Part shown: positions 34,538 to 43,367 of the stretch, one piece after another
Numbering within the stretch: position 1 is the stretch's first letter
Layout of the letters: every line of letters begins with the position of its first letter
Assembly (NCBI RefSeq): GCF_005222805.1
Contig: NZ_STGC01000005.1
Span: 968,456 to 1,032,455 of the forward strand
From: Devosia sp. FKR38
GTDB taxonomy: Bacteria > Pseudomonadota > Alphaproteobacteria > Rhizobiales > Devosiaceae
Reading direction: 5' to 3'
DNA: 64,000 nt
The notes under the pieces: generated by a model
Told to the model about the DNA's origin: nothing
Databases searched by the model: none
The model's input: the letters and a program-made list of their open reading frames with translations, nothing else
Position numbers and translations under genes: made by a program

Positions 34538-36283
34538 ATGGACGTTTTTGCACTGTTCTCCGCGCGCGTCGCCAATGCGATGCAGGTTCTCTATCCCGAA
34601 GTCGGGCCCGATCTGCTGGCCCGCATCGTGGTCGAGCCGCCGCGCGATGCTGCCCATGGCGATCTCAGCACCAATGCCGCCATGATCGTGGCCAAGCCGC
34701 TCGGCAAGAGCCCGCGCGACATTGCCGCCGCGCTGGTTGAGCATTTCAAGCATGACGCCGACGTCACCAGCGTCGAGATCGCCGGGCCGGGCTTTGTCAA
34801 TTTCCGCCTCGACGCCCCCATCTGGCACCAGGTGCTGCGCGCCATTGCCGAGCAGGGCGCCGACTACGGGCGCAGCAGCCTGGGCGGCGGTGAGCCAGTC
34901 AATATCGAATATGTCTCGGCCAATCCCACCGGCCCCATGCACGTCGGCCACACCCGTGGCGCCGTGTTCGGTGACACGCTGGCCGCGCTGATGGCCTTTT
35001 CCGGCTTCGACGTGACGCGCGAATATTACATCAACGACGCCGGCAGCCAGATCGACACGCTGGCCCGCTCCACCCTGCTGCGCTATCGCGAAGCGCTGGG
35101 CGAGAGCATCGAGATTCCGTCCGGGCTCTATCCCGGCGACTATCTGATCCCGGTTGGCGAAGCCCTCAAGGCCGAGTTCGGCACGACCCTGCTCGACAAG
35201 CCCGAAGCCGAAGCCATCGCCTTGGCCAAGGATCGCGTGCTCAAGGCCATGCTGGAGCTGATCAAGGCCGACCTGGCCCGCCTTGGCATCCATCACGACG
35301 TGTTCTTCTCCGAGCGCCAGCTGCACGGGCAGGGGGGCGACATCGACCTCACGCTCGCCTGGCTGCGCGAGAAGGGCATGGTCTATGAGGGGCGCCTGGA
35401 AGCGCCCAAGGGCAAGACCCCCGATGAATGGGAAGACCGCGAACAGACCCTGTTCCGCGCCACCGACTATGGCGACGACATTGATCGCCCGCTGATCAAG
35501 TCGGACGGGTCCTACACCTATTTTGCCGCCGACATTGCCTATCACCGCAACAAATTCCTGCGCGGCTTCAAGCACATGATCAATGTGCTGGGCGCCGACC
35601 ACTCGGGCTATGTCAAGCGCCTGCAGGCAGCCACCAAGGCCGTCTCGCTCAATGCTGCCGACATGGACGTGCGCATTTGCCAGCTGGTGCGCCTGCTCAA
35701 GAATGGCGAGCCGTTCAAGATGAGCAAGCGGTCCGGCGATCTGGTGACCCTCGCCGACGTCGTCGACGAAGTGGGCGCCGATGCGACCCGCTTCATGCTG
35801 ATGTATCGCCGCAATGACGCGTCCATGGATTTCGATTTTGCCCTGGTCAAGGAACAGACCAAGGACAATCCGGTGTTCTATGTGCAGTATGCGCATGCCC
35901 GCGCCTATTCGATTTTCAAGACCGCCGCCAAGGACATGCCCGAGCTCGATTTGTCCCCCAAGTCCCTGGCAGCGGCCGAAATCGAACGCATCATCACCCC
36001 GGCCGAGCTGGACCTGGTGCGGGTGCTGGCGGCCTGGCCGCGCACGGTCACGGCGGCAGCCATTGCCCACGAGCCACACCGCATCGCCTTCTATGTCCAC
36101 GAACTGGCCGCGGCGCTGCACGGCTTCTGGGCCAAGGGCAAGGATGACCCGCAGTTACGATTTGTTAACCAACAGGACCCAAAGCTGACGCTAGCGCGAC
36201 TCGCCTTGGTCGACGCTGTTCGACAGGTCATCGTCAATGGCCTCGGTATCTTGGGCGTATCTGCTCCCACGGAGCTTTCATAA
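34538..36283 (+). CDS. argS: Arginyl-tRNA synthetase
   Basis: 581 residues. The N-terminal Add-1 domain occupies ~1-110. Ser-Ala-Asn-Pro-Thr-Gly-Pro-Met-His-Val-Gly-His (127-138) is the ArgRS form of HIGH. Phe-Lys-Met-Ser-Lys-Arg-Ser-Gly-Asp is a KMSK-like loop. The C-terminal helical anticodon-binding domain ends with Asp-Ala-Val-Arg-Gln-Val-Ile-Val-Asn-Gly-Leu. It is cytoplasmic and charges tRNA-Arg. It leads into the SPOR-domain gene, as usual in the order. Confidence 0.96.
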   Translation: MDVFALFSARVANAMQVLYPEVGPDLLARIVVEPPRDAAHGDLSTNAAMIVAKPLGKSPRDIAAALVEHFKHDADVTSVEIAGPGFVNFRLDAPIWHQVLRAIAEQGADYGRSSLGGGEPVNIEYVSANPTGPMHVGHTRGAVFGDTLAALMAFSGFDVTREYYINDAGSQIDTLARSTLLRYREALGESIEIPSGLYPGDYLIPVGEALKAEFGTTLLDKPEAEAIALAKDRVLKAMLELIKADLARLGIHHDVFFSERQLHGQGGDIDLTLAWLREKGMVYEGRLEAPKGKTPDEWEDREQTLFRATDYGDDIDRPLIKSDGSYTYFAADIAYHRNKFLRGFKHMINVLGADHSGYVKRLQAATKAVSLNAADMDVRICQLVRLLKNGEPFKMSKRSGDLVTLADVVDEVGADATRFMLMYRRNDASMDFDFALVKEQTKDNPVFYVQYAHARAYSIFKTAAKDMPELDLSPKSLAAAEIERIITPAELDLVRVLAAWPRTVTAAAIAHEPHRIAFYVHELAAALHGFWAKGKDDPQLRFVNQQDPKLTLARLALVDAVRQVIVNGLGILGVSAPTELS

Positions 36284-36378
36284 TTCGGGCGCAATACCGT
36301 GGTGACTCGCGGTAACTGCCTGATGAGCGAAGTGTGACAAACAAAAGGCACCGCGTAATGGGAGCGAGACCCTAGTCA

Positions 36379-38706
36379 ATGGCCGGACAATCCGACTCAG
36401 CCGAGGACCTGATCAACGAGCTTTCCCGGCTCATGGCGCAAGACGCCAGCGGCAGTCGCAACCAGGCTCCGGCAGCGACTGATCCAGGATTCGCGGTCCG
36501 TATTCCGGGCCAGCCAGCGCTTGACCCTGCGCCGGCCACCGCGCCGCGCACTGTGGCACCGGTCCCCACGGCCAACCCGCCCAGCCAGCCGAGTGCGCCT
36601 GCGCCCTCGTCCATTGATTTTCTGCGCTCCATTCCGTCCCTCGATCTCGACCGCGGCCCAGCCGCGCCGGTCGCTCGGTCCGCGCCGCCTGTTACGCCGG
36701 CCGTGAGTGCAGAGACCTCGGCTCGGCCCGAGCCGCAGATGGAACGCCGCATGGCGCAGGCCAGCGAGCCTGAGACCTTCAATTTCGACTTCGATTTCGA
36801 TCTCGGCGGCAAGAGCGCACCGGCCAGCCAGTCTGCGTTCCCGGCCTCGCCGGTGCCGCCCGCGCCAAGGGTGACAGCGCCCGTTACCGAGCCAAGCGTC
36901 TTTGCGCCCGCTGCGGCAGCAGACGATGAACATGACAGCATTGCCGATCTGATCGCAGCCGATCTTGCCAGCGATGCGCCGACGCCGTCCTTCGCGGGGC
37001 GTCGTGACGATACCCCCTCCCAGCGCAATGAGCCCACGTTTGTCGCGCCGGCCTTCGATGATCTGCCGGAGCGCGATGTCGCGCCCCAGCCGGAGCCCCG
37101 CATGGCGCCGCGGCTGGACAATGACCGGTTCAAAGTGCCGCCGGTGTTCGGCCTCGGCTCCAGTGCCGCTGCCCAGGAGCCGCAGGCCCGCATGGCCGCG
37201 CCGGTTGTGACGCCGCATCCCGGTGCGCCCAAGCTGCCGCCGCGCTCTGCCATTCCTGTTGCCGAGGTTCCGGCGCCGGCACCAAAGCCCGCGCCCGTCG
37301 AGCCGATCATGGCGCCGCCACCGGCGCCTGCCGCAGCGCCCGTGGACAGCGGCAGTCTTGATCCGATCGACGAGATCGAAAACCTTATCGGCCGCGCCAT
37401 GCGCGTTGATCTGGCATCCGCCGCCAAGGCGCCGCTCGACGAGGCCCCCGAGGTCAGTCTGCAGCCACCGCCGGCCCCATCGCCGGCGCCCGCCCTGCGC
37501 AGCCTGGCGGGCACATCTGCGCCGCAGCCCGAAAAGCGCCACACCATGTCGGCCGCTGACGAGGCGATTTTTGCCGCAGCGCAGGCCACCGGCGCCCAGG
37601 TGGGCTGGGTGGACGAACCGGAGTTGCCCCGCTCAGAGCCCGCTGCAGACGAAACTGCGCCGCGCCACCGCTCCCGCCTGGGTCTGACGCGCGCTGTCGC
37701 TGGCCCGCTGGTCGCCATCGGCCTGCTGCTGGTGGCCGGCCTGGGCCTCTATTGGGTGCTGGGCCTGGGCGGTCGCGAAGCCGGTCCGGCGCCGCTGCTG
37801 ACCGCAGATACCACACCCACCAAGCAGGATGCGCCTGTCCAGTCCGCCGATCCGCAGCAGTCTGTGGTGTTCAACGAGATCGACGGCGTCGCGCCCGGCG
37901 CCGATGAGCAGCTGGTTTCGCGGGATCAGACCACGACCGACGACGCCGTGCAGACCGCTGCCGCCATTCCCGCCCAGAGCGAGGAAGGCTTGGCCAACCG
38001 CAAGGTGCGCACCGTTACCGTGCGTCCGGACGGCACCATCGTCAGCAGTGACCAGGGTGTTGCCGGCAGTTCCATTCTGCCGGTTGATCGCCCCAATGTG
38101 CCCGCCGTGCCCGGCGCCACCGAAGCCGCGACAGAGCTTCTGGCAAGCGCCGAGACGCCCGTAGAGACCCCGGTCGAAACCCCGGCGCCTGTCACCACGG
38201 CAACGCCGGTGGTCCCCGGATCAACCGTCCCGGCTGTTGACCTGGCGGGCAATCCCCTGGCCGGCAAGACCGCCGTGATCCCGCTGCAGCGCCCGAATGG
38301 GCTGACCCTGCCGACCCCGTCGGCTGCGGCGGCCCAGACCCTTGCCCCGGCCGCCCAGACCCTGGCGCCGGTTGAGCAGGCCGCCACCGCAGTGCCTGAA
38401 GCTGCGCCCGCCGCTGCTGCGGCGCCTGCGGCCACCGATCAGACCGCCGCGTCCTCTGGCAATACGGCGCCGGCCTATGTGCAGCTGTCCTCGCAGCGCA
38501 CCGAACAGGATGCGCTCAATTCGGCCAATGCCATGGTCAAGCGCTTCGGTCCGCTGTTCGGCGGTGCCAATCTCGAAGTGCAGCGCGTTGATCTCGGCGC
38601 CAAAGGCATCTTCTACCGCGTCCGCGTTCCGGCCAGCTCGGCCGATCAGGCGACGATGATCTGCACCAATGTCAAAGCCGCCGGCGGCGACTGCTTCATC
38701 ATGTAA
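36379..38706 (+). CDS. SPOR-domain membrane protein
   Basis: 775 residues. A long N-terminal cytoplasmic region (1-430) is disordered and rich in Pro and Ala. One membrane helix follows at about 437-459 (Val-Ala-Ile-Gly-Leu-Leu-Leu-Val-Ala-Gly). A periplasmic Pro/Thr/Ala-rich linker leads to a C-terminal SPOR domain (about 697-775: Ala-Tyr-Val-Gln-Leu-Ser-Ser-Gln-Arg-Thr-Glu...Tyr-Arg-Val-Arg-Val-Pro). SPOR domains bind denuded septal peptidoglycan, so a role at the division site is likely. It sits between argS and scpA. The nagZ gene that normally follows is not present. Confidence 0.87.
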   Translation: MAGQSDSAEDLINELSRLMAQDASGSRNQAPAATDPGFAVRIPGQPALDPAPATAPRTVAPVPTANPPSQPSAPAPSSIDFLRSIPSLDLDRGPAAPVARSAPPVTPAVSAETSARPEPQMERRMAQASEPETFNFDFDFDLGGKSAPASQSAFPASPVPPAPRVTAPVTEPSVFAPAAAADDEHDSIADLIAADLASDAPTPSFAGRRDDTPSQRNEPTFVAPAFDDLPERDVAPQPEPRMAPRLDNDRFKVPPVFGLGSSAAAQEPQARMAAPVVTPHPGAPKLPPRSAIPVAEVPAPAPKPAPVEPIMAPPPAPAAAPVDSGSLDPIDEIENLIGRAMRVDLASAAKAPLDEAPEVSLQPPPAPSPAPALRSLAGTSAPQPEKRHTMSAADEAIFAAAQATGAQVGWVDEPELPRSEPAADETAPRHRSRLGLTRAVAGPLVAIGLLLVAGLGLYWVLGLGGREAGPAPLLTADTTPTKQDAPVQSADPQQSVVFNEIDGVAPGADEQLVSRDQTTTDDAVQTAAAIPAQSEEGLANRKVRTVTVRPDGTIVSSDQGVAGSSILPVDRPNVPAVPGATEAATELLASAETPVETPVETPAPVTTATPVVPGSTVPAVDLAGNPLAGKTAVIPLQRPNGLTLPTPSAAAAQTLAPAAQTLAPVEQAATAVPEAAPAAAAAPAATDQTAASSGNTAPAYVQLSSQRTEQDALNSANAMVKRFGPLFGGANLEVQRVDLGAKGIFYRVRVPASSADQATMICTNVKAAGGDCFIM

Positions 38707-38828
38707 TCGGGTTGGCGGCTCCGGCCGCCACCTCGCTCTCGTCAGGGCAGGTCTGGTCGCGCGCCGCTTGACGCTCGCCGGGCCGGCAGCCAAGGATGCG
38801 CCATGCTCCTGCAAAGCCGCACACACTC

Positions 38829-39617
38829 ATGACGACGCCCCAGCCAGACTGGTTTGAGACGCCCGCGCCGCCGGCCGACGAGGACATTTTATATGTCGAC
38901 GTCGACGGCTACGAAGGCCCGCTCGACCTGCTGCTTGATCTGGCGCGCCGCCAGAAGGTCGATCTCTCGGCCATTTCCGTGCTGGCCCTGGCCGAGCAAT
39001 ATCTCAGCTTCATTGAAACCGTGCGCGAGAAGCGCATCGAGGTGGCCGCCGATTATCTGGTGATGGCCGCCTGGCTGGCCTATCTCAAAAGCCGCCTGAT
39101 GGTGCCCCAGGCGCCGTCGGACGATGAACCCTCGGGCGAAATGTTGGCCGCCATGCTGCAATTCCGGCTCAAGCGGCTCGAGGCCATGCGTCGCGTGGCG
39201 AGCCAGCTGATGAACCGCCCGCGCCTCGGCTTCCAGGTCTATGCCCGCGGCATGCCCGAGCCCTATCAGATTGCCCGGACCAGCATCTGGGAGGCATCGC
39301 TCTATGATCTGCTCAAGGCCTATGCCAGCCAGCGCGAACGCGGCGTCACGGCGGAATATTCCCCCATCCAGCGCACCGTCTGGTCCTTGCAGGACGCCCG
39401 CGACATTCTCCAACGGCTGATCGGCGAGAGCTTTGAATGGGTGGCGATGGACACCTATCTCGCCCACTATCTCAGCACCCCGGCCGAGCGCGCCACCGTG
39501 CGCGCCTCCACCTTTGCATCCAGCCTTGAGCTGGTGCGCCTGGGCAAGATCGACATGCGCCAGACCGAGACATTCGGCCCGCTCTTCGTGCGCCGCCGCA
39601 AGGGGGACGGGCAATGA
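38829..39617 (+). CDS. scpA: Segregation and condensation protein A
   Basis: 262 residues from the ATG at 38829. The kleisin signature Tyr-Glu-Gly-Pro-Leu-Asp-Leu-Leu-Leu-Asp-Leu (about 32-42) is followed by the helical N domain and a C-terminal winged helix. It bridges the SMC heads with ScpB to condense the chromosome. Its stop overlaps the scpB start by 4 bp (ATGA). 122 bp of apparently non-coding sequence separate it from the SPOR gene. Confidence 0.93.
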   Translation: MTTPQPDWFETPAPPADEDILYVDVDGYEGPLDLLLDLARRQKVDLSAISVLALAEQYLSFIETVREKRIEVAADYLVMAAWLAYLKSRLMVPQAPSDDEPSGEMLAAMLQFRLKRLEAMRRVASQLMNRPRLGFQVYARGMPEPYQIARTSIWEASLYDLLKAYASQRERGVTAEYSPIQRTVWSLQDARDILQRLIGESFEWVAMDTYLAHYLSTPAERATVRASTFASSLELVRLGKIDMRQTETFGPLFVRRRKGDGQ

Positions 39618-40309
39618 CCGACGGGTCGGACGAGCGCCAGGAAATCGTCGAACGCCATCTGCGCGTGCTCGAGGCACTGCTGTTTGCCGCCAGCGAGCCG
39701 CTGGAGCCTCTGGCCATGCTGCCCTATCTCGGCGAAGGCGCTGACGTTGCCGGGCTGCTGGTGCAGTTGCAGGCGCGCTATGCCGGCCGCGGCGTGAACC
39801 TGGTGCAGCGCGGCGACCGCTGGGCCTTCCGCACGGCCGAAGATCTGGGCTTCCTGCTGCGCCGGCAGGAGCAGGAGACGCGGCCATTGTCGCGGCCCGC
39901 GCTCGAAACACTGGCCATCATTGCCTATCACCAGCCCACCACGCGGGCCGAGATCGAGGAGGTGCGCGGAGTTGCCACAGGCAAGGGCACCATCGATCTG
40001 CTGCTCGAAGCCGGGTGGATCCGCATGCGCGGCCGTCGCCGCACGCCCGGACGGCCGGTAACCTACGGCACCACCGAAGCTTTTCTCGATCACTTCGGGC
40101 TCGAAACCCTGTCCGACCTGCCGGGGCTGGAAGAGCTCAAGGGCTCCGGCCTGCTGTCGGGCCGGCTGCCGCCGTCCATGCAGATACCGCTTCCCTTTGG
40201 CGGCGCCTTGCGCGAAGACGAAGACCCACTCGATCCCGATGATCACGACGACGATCGGGATAGCGATCCCGATCGGGATGACGACGGCGAGGACCACGAC
40301 GCACAATGA
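39614..40309 (+). CDS. scpB: Segregation and condensation protein B
   Basis: 231 residues. Two winged-helix domains: Leu-Glu-Ala-Leu-Leu-Phe-Ala-Ala-Ser-Glu-Pro-Leu near the start, then Arg-Pro-Ala-Leu-Glu-Thr-Leu-Ala-Ile-Ile-Ala-Tyr-His-Gln-Pro and Arg-Gly-Arg-Arg-Arg-Thr-Pro-Gly-Arg-Pro. The last ~30 residues form an Asp-rich tail (repeated Asp-Asp, Asp-Arg-Asp). The tail's DNA carries a perfect 10-bp hairpin (40252-40275). It pairs with ScpA in the SMC complex. The stop overlaps the next gene's ATG by 4 bp. Confidence 0.93.
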   Translation: MTDGSDERQEIVERHLRVLEALLFAASEPLEPLAMLPYLGEGADVAGLLVQLQARYAGRGVNLVQRGDRWAFRTAEDLGFLLRRQEQETRPLSRPALETLAIIAYHQPTTRAEIEEVRGVATGKGTIDLLLEAGWIRMRGRRRTPGRPVTYGTTEAFLDHFGLETLSDLPGLEELKGSGLLSGRLPPSMQIPLPFGGALREDEDPLDPDDHDDDRDSDPDRDDDGEDHDAQ

Positions 40310-41400
40310 CCGAAGAACTGGCCGGCTGGGGAACCCGTGGCACCACGGGTGTCAGCTTTGCGGCAACACTGGATTTTGACGCCGTTGATGTCCGCCTCGG
40401 GGGCAGGGCGGTGCTTGACCAGTTCAGCCTCACCCTGCGCCCCGGCGAGATCGTCTGCCTGCTCGGCGAATCCGGCTCGGGCAAGTCCACCGCCTTGCGC
40501 GTCGCGGCCGGCATTCAGCCCATCCATGCCGGTGCGGTGCGCATCAATGGCGAGACCGTGTCGCGCCCCGGCTTCACCCTGCCGGCGGACCGGCGCGGCA
40601 TTGGCCTGATGTTCCAGGATTTTGCGCTGTTCCCGCATCTGACCGTGCTGCAGAACGTGCTGTTCGGCCTGCGCCGCCTCGGCCGCACCGCCGCTCTGGC
40701 CCAGGCCCGGGCCGCGCTGCGCCGCGTGGGCCTGGGCGACCGCGAAGGCGACTTCCCCCATATGCTCTCGGGCGGCCAGCAGCAGCGCCTGGCCTTGGCG
40801 CGCAGTGTGGCCCCGCGGCCCGGCGTGCTGCTGCTCGATGAACCGTTTTCCAGCCTCGATGCCCGCCTGCGCGAAACCGTGCGCGAGGAAACCCTGGCCG
40901 TGCTGCGCGAAACCAATGTGACCAGCCTTATCGTCACCCACGATCCCGAAGAGGCCATGGTGCTCGGCGACCGCGTCGCCCTGCTGCGCCATGGGCGCAT
41001 TGCCCAGATCGGCACGGCCTCGGAAATCTACAGCCATCCCATCGATCTCAATGCCGCGCGCTTCTTCTCTCCGCTCAGCGAACTCGACGCTGTGGTGCGC
41101 AATGGTCATGCGCAGACGCCGCTGGGCGCGGTGCCCACGCCCGGCTTTGCCGATGGCGACAAGGTCACCGTGGCCATCCGCCCGGCGGGCGGCGCGAGGC
41201 TGCGCGCCACCGGGCCTGGGACACTTGGCCGCGTCGTCGGCAAGCGCGATGCCATCGGCATCGACATCTGCGAGGTCAAGGTCGAAGGGCTTGATACCCC
41301 AATTGGCGTGCGCCAACCGGCCAGTCCGACGGTGGTTGCCGGCCAGGATGTATTCGTCACGCTGAACACGGAACACGTTCTTGTGTTTCCCTGCGTTTGA
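40306..41400 (+). CDS. Solitary ABC transporter ATPase (iron/thiamine-type, TOBE domain)
   Basis: 364 residues. Walker A Gly-Glu-Ser-Gly-Ser-Gly-Lys-Ser is at 54-61; Phe-Gln-Asp-Phe-Ala-Leu-Phe-Pro-His, signature Leu-Ser-Gly-Gly-Gln-Gln-Gln, Leu-Leu-Leu-Asp-Glu-Pro and a Val-Thr-His-Asp switch follow. The C-terminal ~100 residues look like a TOBE domain, as in FbpC/PotA-type importers. No permease or binding-protein gene is near. Its start overlaps the scpB stop by 4 bp, so translation is coupled to a condensin subunit, and tatA follows by 61 bp. The partners and substrate are unknown. Confidence 0.85.
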   Translation: MTEELAGWGTRGTTGVSFAATLDFDAVDVRLGGRAVLDQFSLTLRPGEIVCLLGESGSGKSTALRVAAGIQPIHAGAVRINGETVSRPGFTLPADRRGIGLMFQDFALFPHLTVLQNVLFGLRRLGRTAALAQARAALRRVGLGDREGDFPHMLSGGQQQRLALARSVAPRPGVLLLDEPFSSLDARLRETVREETLAVLRETNVTSLIVTHDPEEAMVLGDRVALLRHGRIAQIGTASEIYSHPIDLNAARFFSPLSELDAVVRNGHAQTPLGAVPTPGFADGDKVTVAIRPAGGARLRATGPGTLGRVVGKRDAIGIDICEVKVEGLDTPIGVRQPASPTVVAGQDVFVTLNTEHVLVFPCV

Positions 41401-41461
41401 ACCTATTTCTGGCCTATATCTTCGCGTGTAACGCGTTCGGAATTAATCTAGGGAGTCCAAA

Positions 41462-41665
41462 ATGCACGCGCCAGGAATTTGGGGCATTCTCGTTGTCGCC
41501 GTCGTTGTGATCCTGCTGTTTGGCCGCGGCAAGATCTCGGGCGTGATGGGTGAAGTTGCCACCGGCATCAAGGCCTTCCAGAAGGGCATGAAGGACGACG
41601 ACAAGCCGGTTGAGCGGGTCGCCACCAGCAATGACGTCCGCGAGCCCGAAAAGAAAGACGTCTGA
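41462..41665 (+). CDS. tatA: Sec-independent protein translocase TatA
   Basis: 67 residues. One N-terminal membrane helix ([13 protein letters not shown]) is followed by the hinge Phe-Gly-Arg-Gly-Lys-Ile and an amphipathic helix ([11 protein letters not shown]). It ends in a charged tail. It forms the pore of the twin-arginine pathway for folded proteins. It is first of tatABC, with GGGAG upstream of the ATG. Confidence 0.95.
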   Translation: MHAPGIWGILVVAVVVILLFGRGKISGVMGEVATGIKAFQKGMKDDDKPVERVATSNDVREPEKKDV

Positions 41666-41709
41666 CCACGTCCTTCCTGGCCGCCCCGCTGACTTGAGGA
41701 ACTAAGACT

Positions 41710-42432
41710 ATGCTCGGCTTGGGCTGGAGTGAAATGCTGGTGATCGGCGTTGTTGCGCTGATCGTCATAGGCCCCAAGGACCTGCCCGTGGTGATGAACC
41801 GCGTCGGCAAGATCTTTGGCCAGATCAGACGCATGGGCAGCGAGTTCCAGCGCGAGATCAACCGGTCGACCGGGTTGAGCGAAGTGCGCAACCTCAGGGA
41901 CTCCATCACCAATCCGCTCAAGCAGACGGCTGAAGAAATCCGCAAGGAATTCAACACCATGACGCCTTCGGGCGCCAAGCCGACCGGTGTGCTCAAGCCG
42001 ACCGACCCCGCTGTGGAAAGCGTGGTCGACGACATCAAGGCCAAGGCCGGGATGACAACGCCGCCCGCGCCGCCGGCCAAGGCCGACGATGTGGCCAAGG
42101 CCGCCGGCTTCAAGCCGCCGGCGCCTGCGCCGACCGAACCCAAGACCACGCTGGCCCCCGAGGCCCCGGTCAAGGCCGCCAAGGTCCCGACCAAAGCCAA
42201 GGCGCCCGCCAAGGCCAAGGCAGCCCCGACCAGCCCGGTTGTGTCCACCGAACTGCCGCCGCTGCCAGTCGAGCCGGTCGCTGCACCGGCAAAGCGCAAG
42301 CCGGCTGCCCGCAAGCCTGCCGCTGCCAAGCCTGAGGCTGAAGCGGCTGCCGCCACACCCGCACCGCGCAAGCGCGCTCCGGCCAAGCCCAAGCCAGCTG
42401 CTGCCGGCGCCGACAAGGCGGGAGAACACTAG
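41710..42432 (+). CDS. tatB: Sec-independent protein translocase TatB
   Basis: 240 residues. The start Met-Leu-Gly-Leu-Gly-Trp-Ser-Glu-Met-Leu-Val-Ile-Gly and the Gly-Pro-Lys-Asp-Leu-Pro hinge (about 22-27) are the TatB signature. An amphipathic helix follows, and from ~residue 110 a long Ala/Pro/Lys-rich tail with repeated Lys-Ala-Lys-Ala-Pro units. The tail is much longer than in E. coli (171 residues) but common in this order. It receives twin-arginine signal peptides together with TatC. Confidence 0.94.
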   Translation: MLGLGWSEMLVIGVVALIVIGPKDLPVVMNRVGKIFGQIRRMGSEFQREINRSTGLSEVRNLRDSITNPLKQTAEEIRKEFNTMTPSGAKPTGVLKPTDPAVESVVDDIKAKAGMTTPPAPPAKADDVAKAAGFKPPAPAPTEPKTTLAPEAPVKAAKVPTKAKAPAKAKAAPTSPVVSTELPPLPVEPVAAPAKRKPAARKPAAAKPEAEAAAATPAPRKRAPAKPKPAAAGADKAGEH

Positions 42433-42435
42433 ACC

Positions 42436-43254
42436 ATGGCCGATACCAAGCAGATCGAGAACAAATCGGCCGCAGTCGAGGACGAGCTGGCCGGCAGCGA
42501 GGCCCCGCTGCTCGAGCATCTCGTTGAGCTGCGCAAGCGGCTGATCTATTCGGCCGTCACCATCGTGGTGCTGATGGCCTTCTGCTTCATCTTTGCCAGC
42601 ACGATCTACGAGTGGCTGCTGATCCCCTACAAGGCGGCTGTGCCCGGCGCGAACCTGATTTTCACCGCGCCGCAGGAGCTGTTCTTCACCTATCTCAACG
42701 TGGCCCTGTTTGGCGCCATGTTCCTGGGCTTCCCCATGGTGGCGACCCAGATCTACATGTTCGTCGCGCCCGGGCTCTACAAGCACGAGCGCAAGGCGTT
42801 CATCCCCTATCTGGTGGCGACGCCCGTGTTCTTCGTCGCCGGTGCGGCGCTGGTCTATCTCGTCGTGCTGCCCATGGCGCTGCACTTCTTCGCCAGCATG
42901 CAGACCGAAGATATCGAGATGCTCACCAGCGTCAGCGAATATCTTGGCCTGGCCATGCTGCTGATCCTGGCTTTCGGCATCTGCTTCCAACTGCCCGTCG
43001 TGCTGACGCTGCTGGCCCAGATCGACCTGGTCGGGGTGGACATGCTCAAGAAGGGCCGGCGCTATGCCATCGTCGGCATCCTGATCTTTGCCGCGTTCAT
43101 CACGCCGCCCGATCCGATCTCCCAGCTTGGTCTTGCCCTGCCCATGTACCTGCTCTACGAACTCTCCATCATTTCCGTGCGGATGGTAGAGCGGCGTCGG
43201 GCGGCAGCACTGGCAGCCCAGGAAGCCGAACTGACCGGCTCCTCATCCGAATAA
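42436..43254 (+). CDS. tatC: Sec-independent protein translocase TatC
   Basis: 272 residues with six membrane spans. The N-terminal Leu-Leu-Glu-His-Leu-Val-Glu-Leu-Arg-Lys-Arg-Leu and the first loop carry the conserved charged sites. Glu/Phe-rich signal-binding loops and Phe-Ile-Thr-Pro-Pro-Asp-Pro-Ile-Ser-Gln before the last spans are typical. It begins 3 bp after tatB and binds the Arg-Arg signal peptide. The gene closes the tat operon; a GC-rich hairpin (about 43292-43318) lies before serS. Confidence 0.96.
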   Translation: MADTKQIENKSAAVEDELAGSEAPLLEHLVELRKRLIYSAVTIVVLMAFCFIFASTIYEWLLIPYKAAVPGANLIFTAPQELFFTYLNVALFGAMFLGFPMVATQIYMFVAPGLYKHERKAFIPYLVATPVFFVAGAALVYLVVLPMALHFFASMQTEDIEMLTSVSEYLGLAMLLILAFGICFQLPVVLTLLAQIDLVGVDMLKKGRRYAIVGILIFAAFITPPDPISQLGLALPMYLLYELSIISVRMVERRRAAALAAQEAELTGSSSE

Positions 43255-43367
43255 TCGCCCCCGCCTGACCAGGGCGCGGGGCAAGCTGTCCCTCGCGGCC
43301 TTGCAGGCGCGTCGCGAGGCCCCGTCAAGCCTGCACCAACCAGAGGCGGGCGGTGCCCGTAACACCC

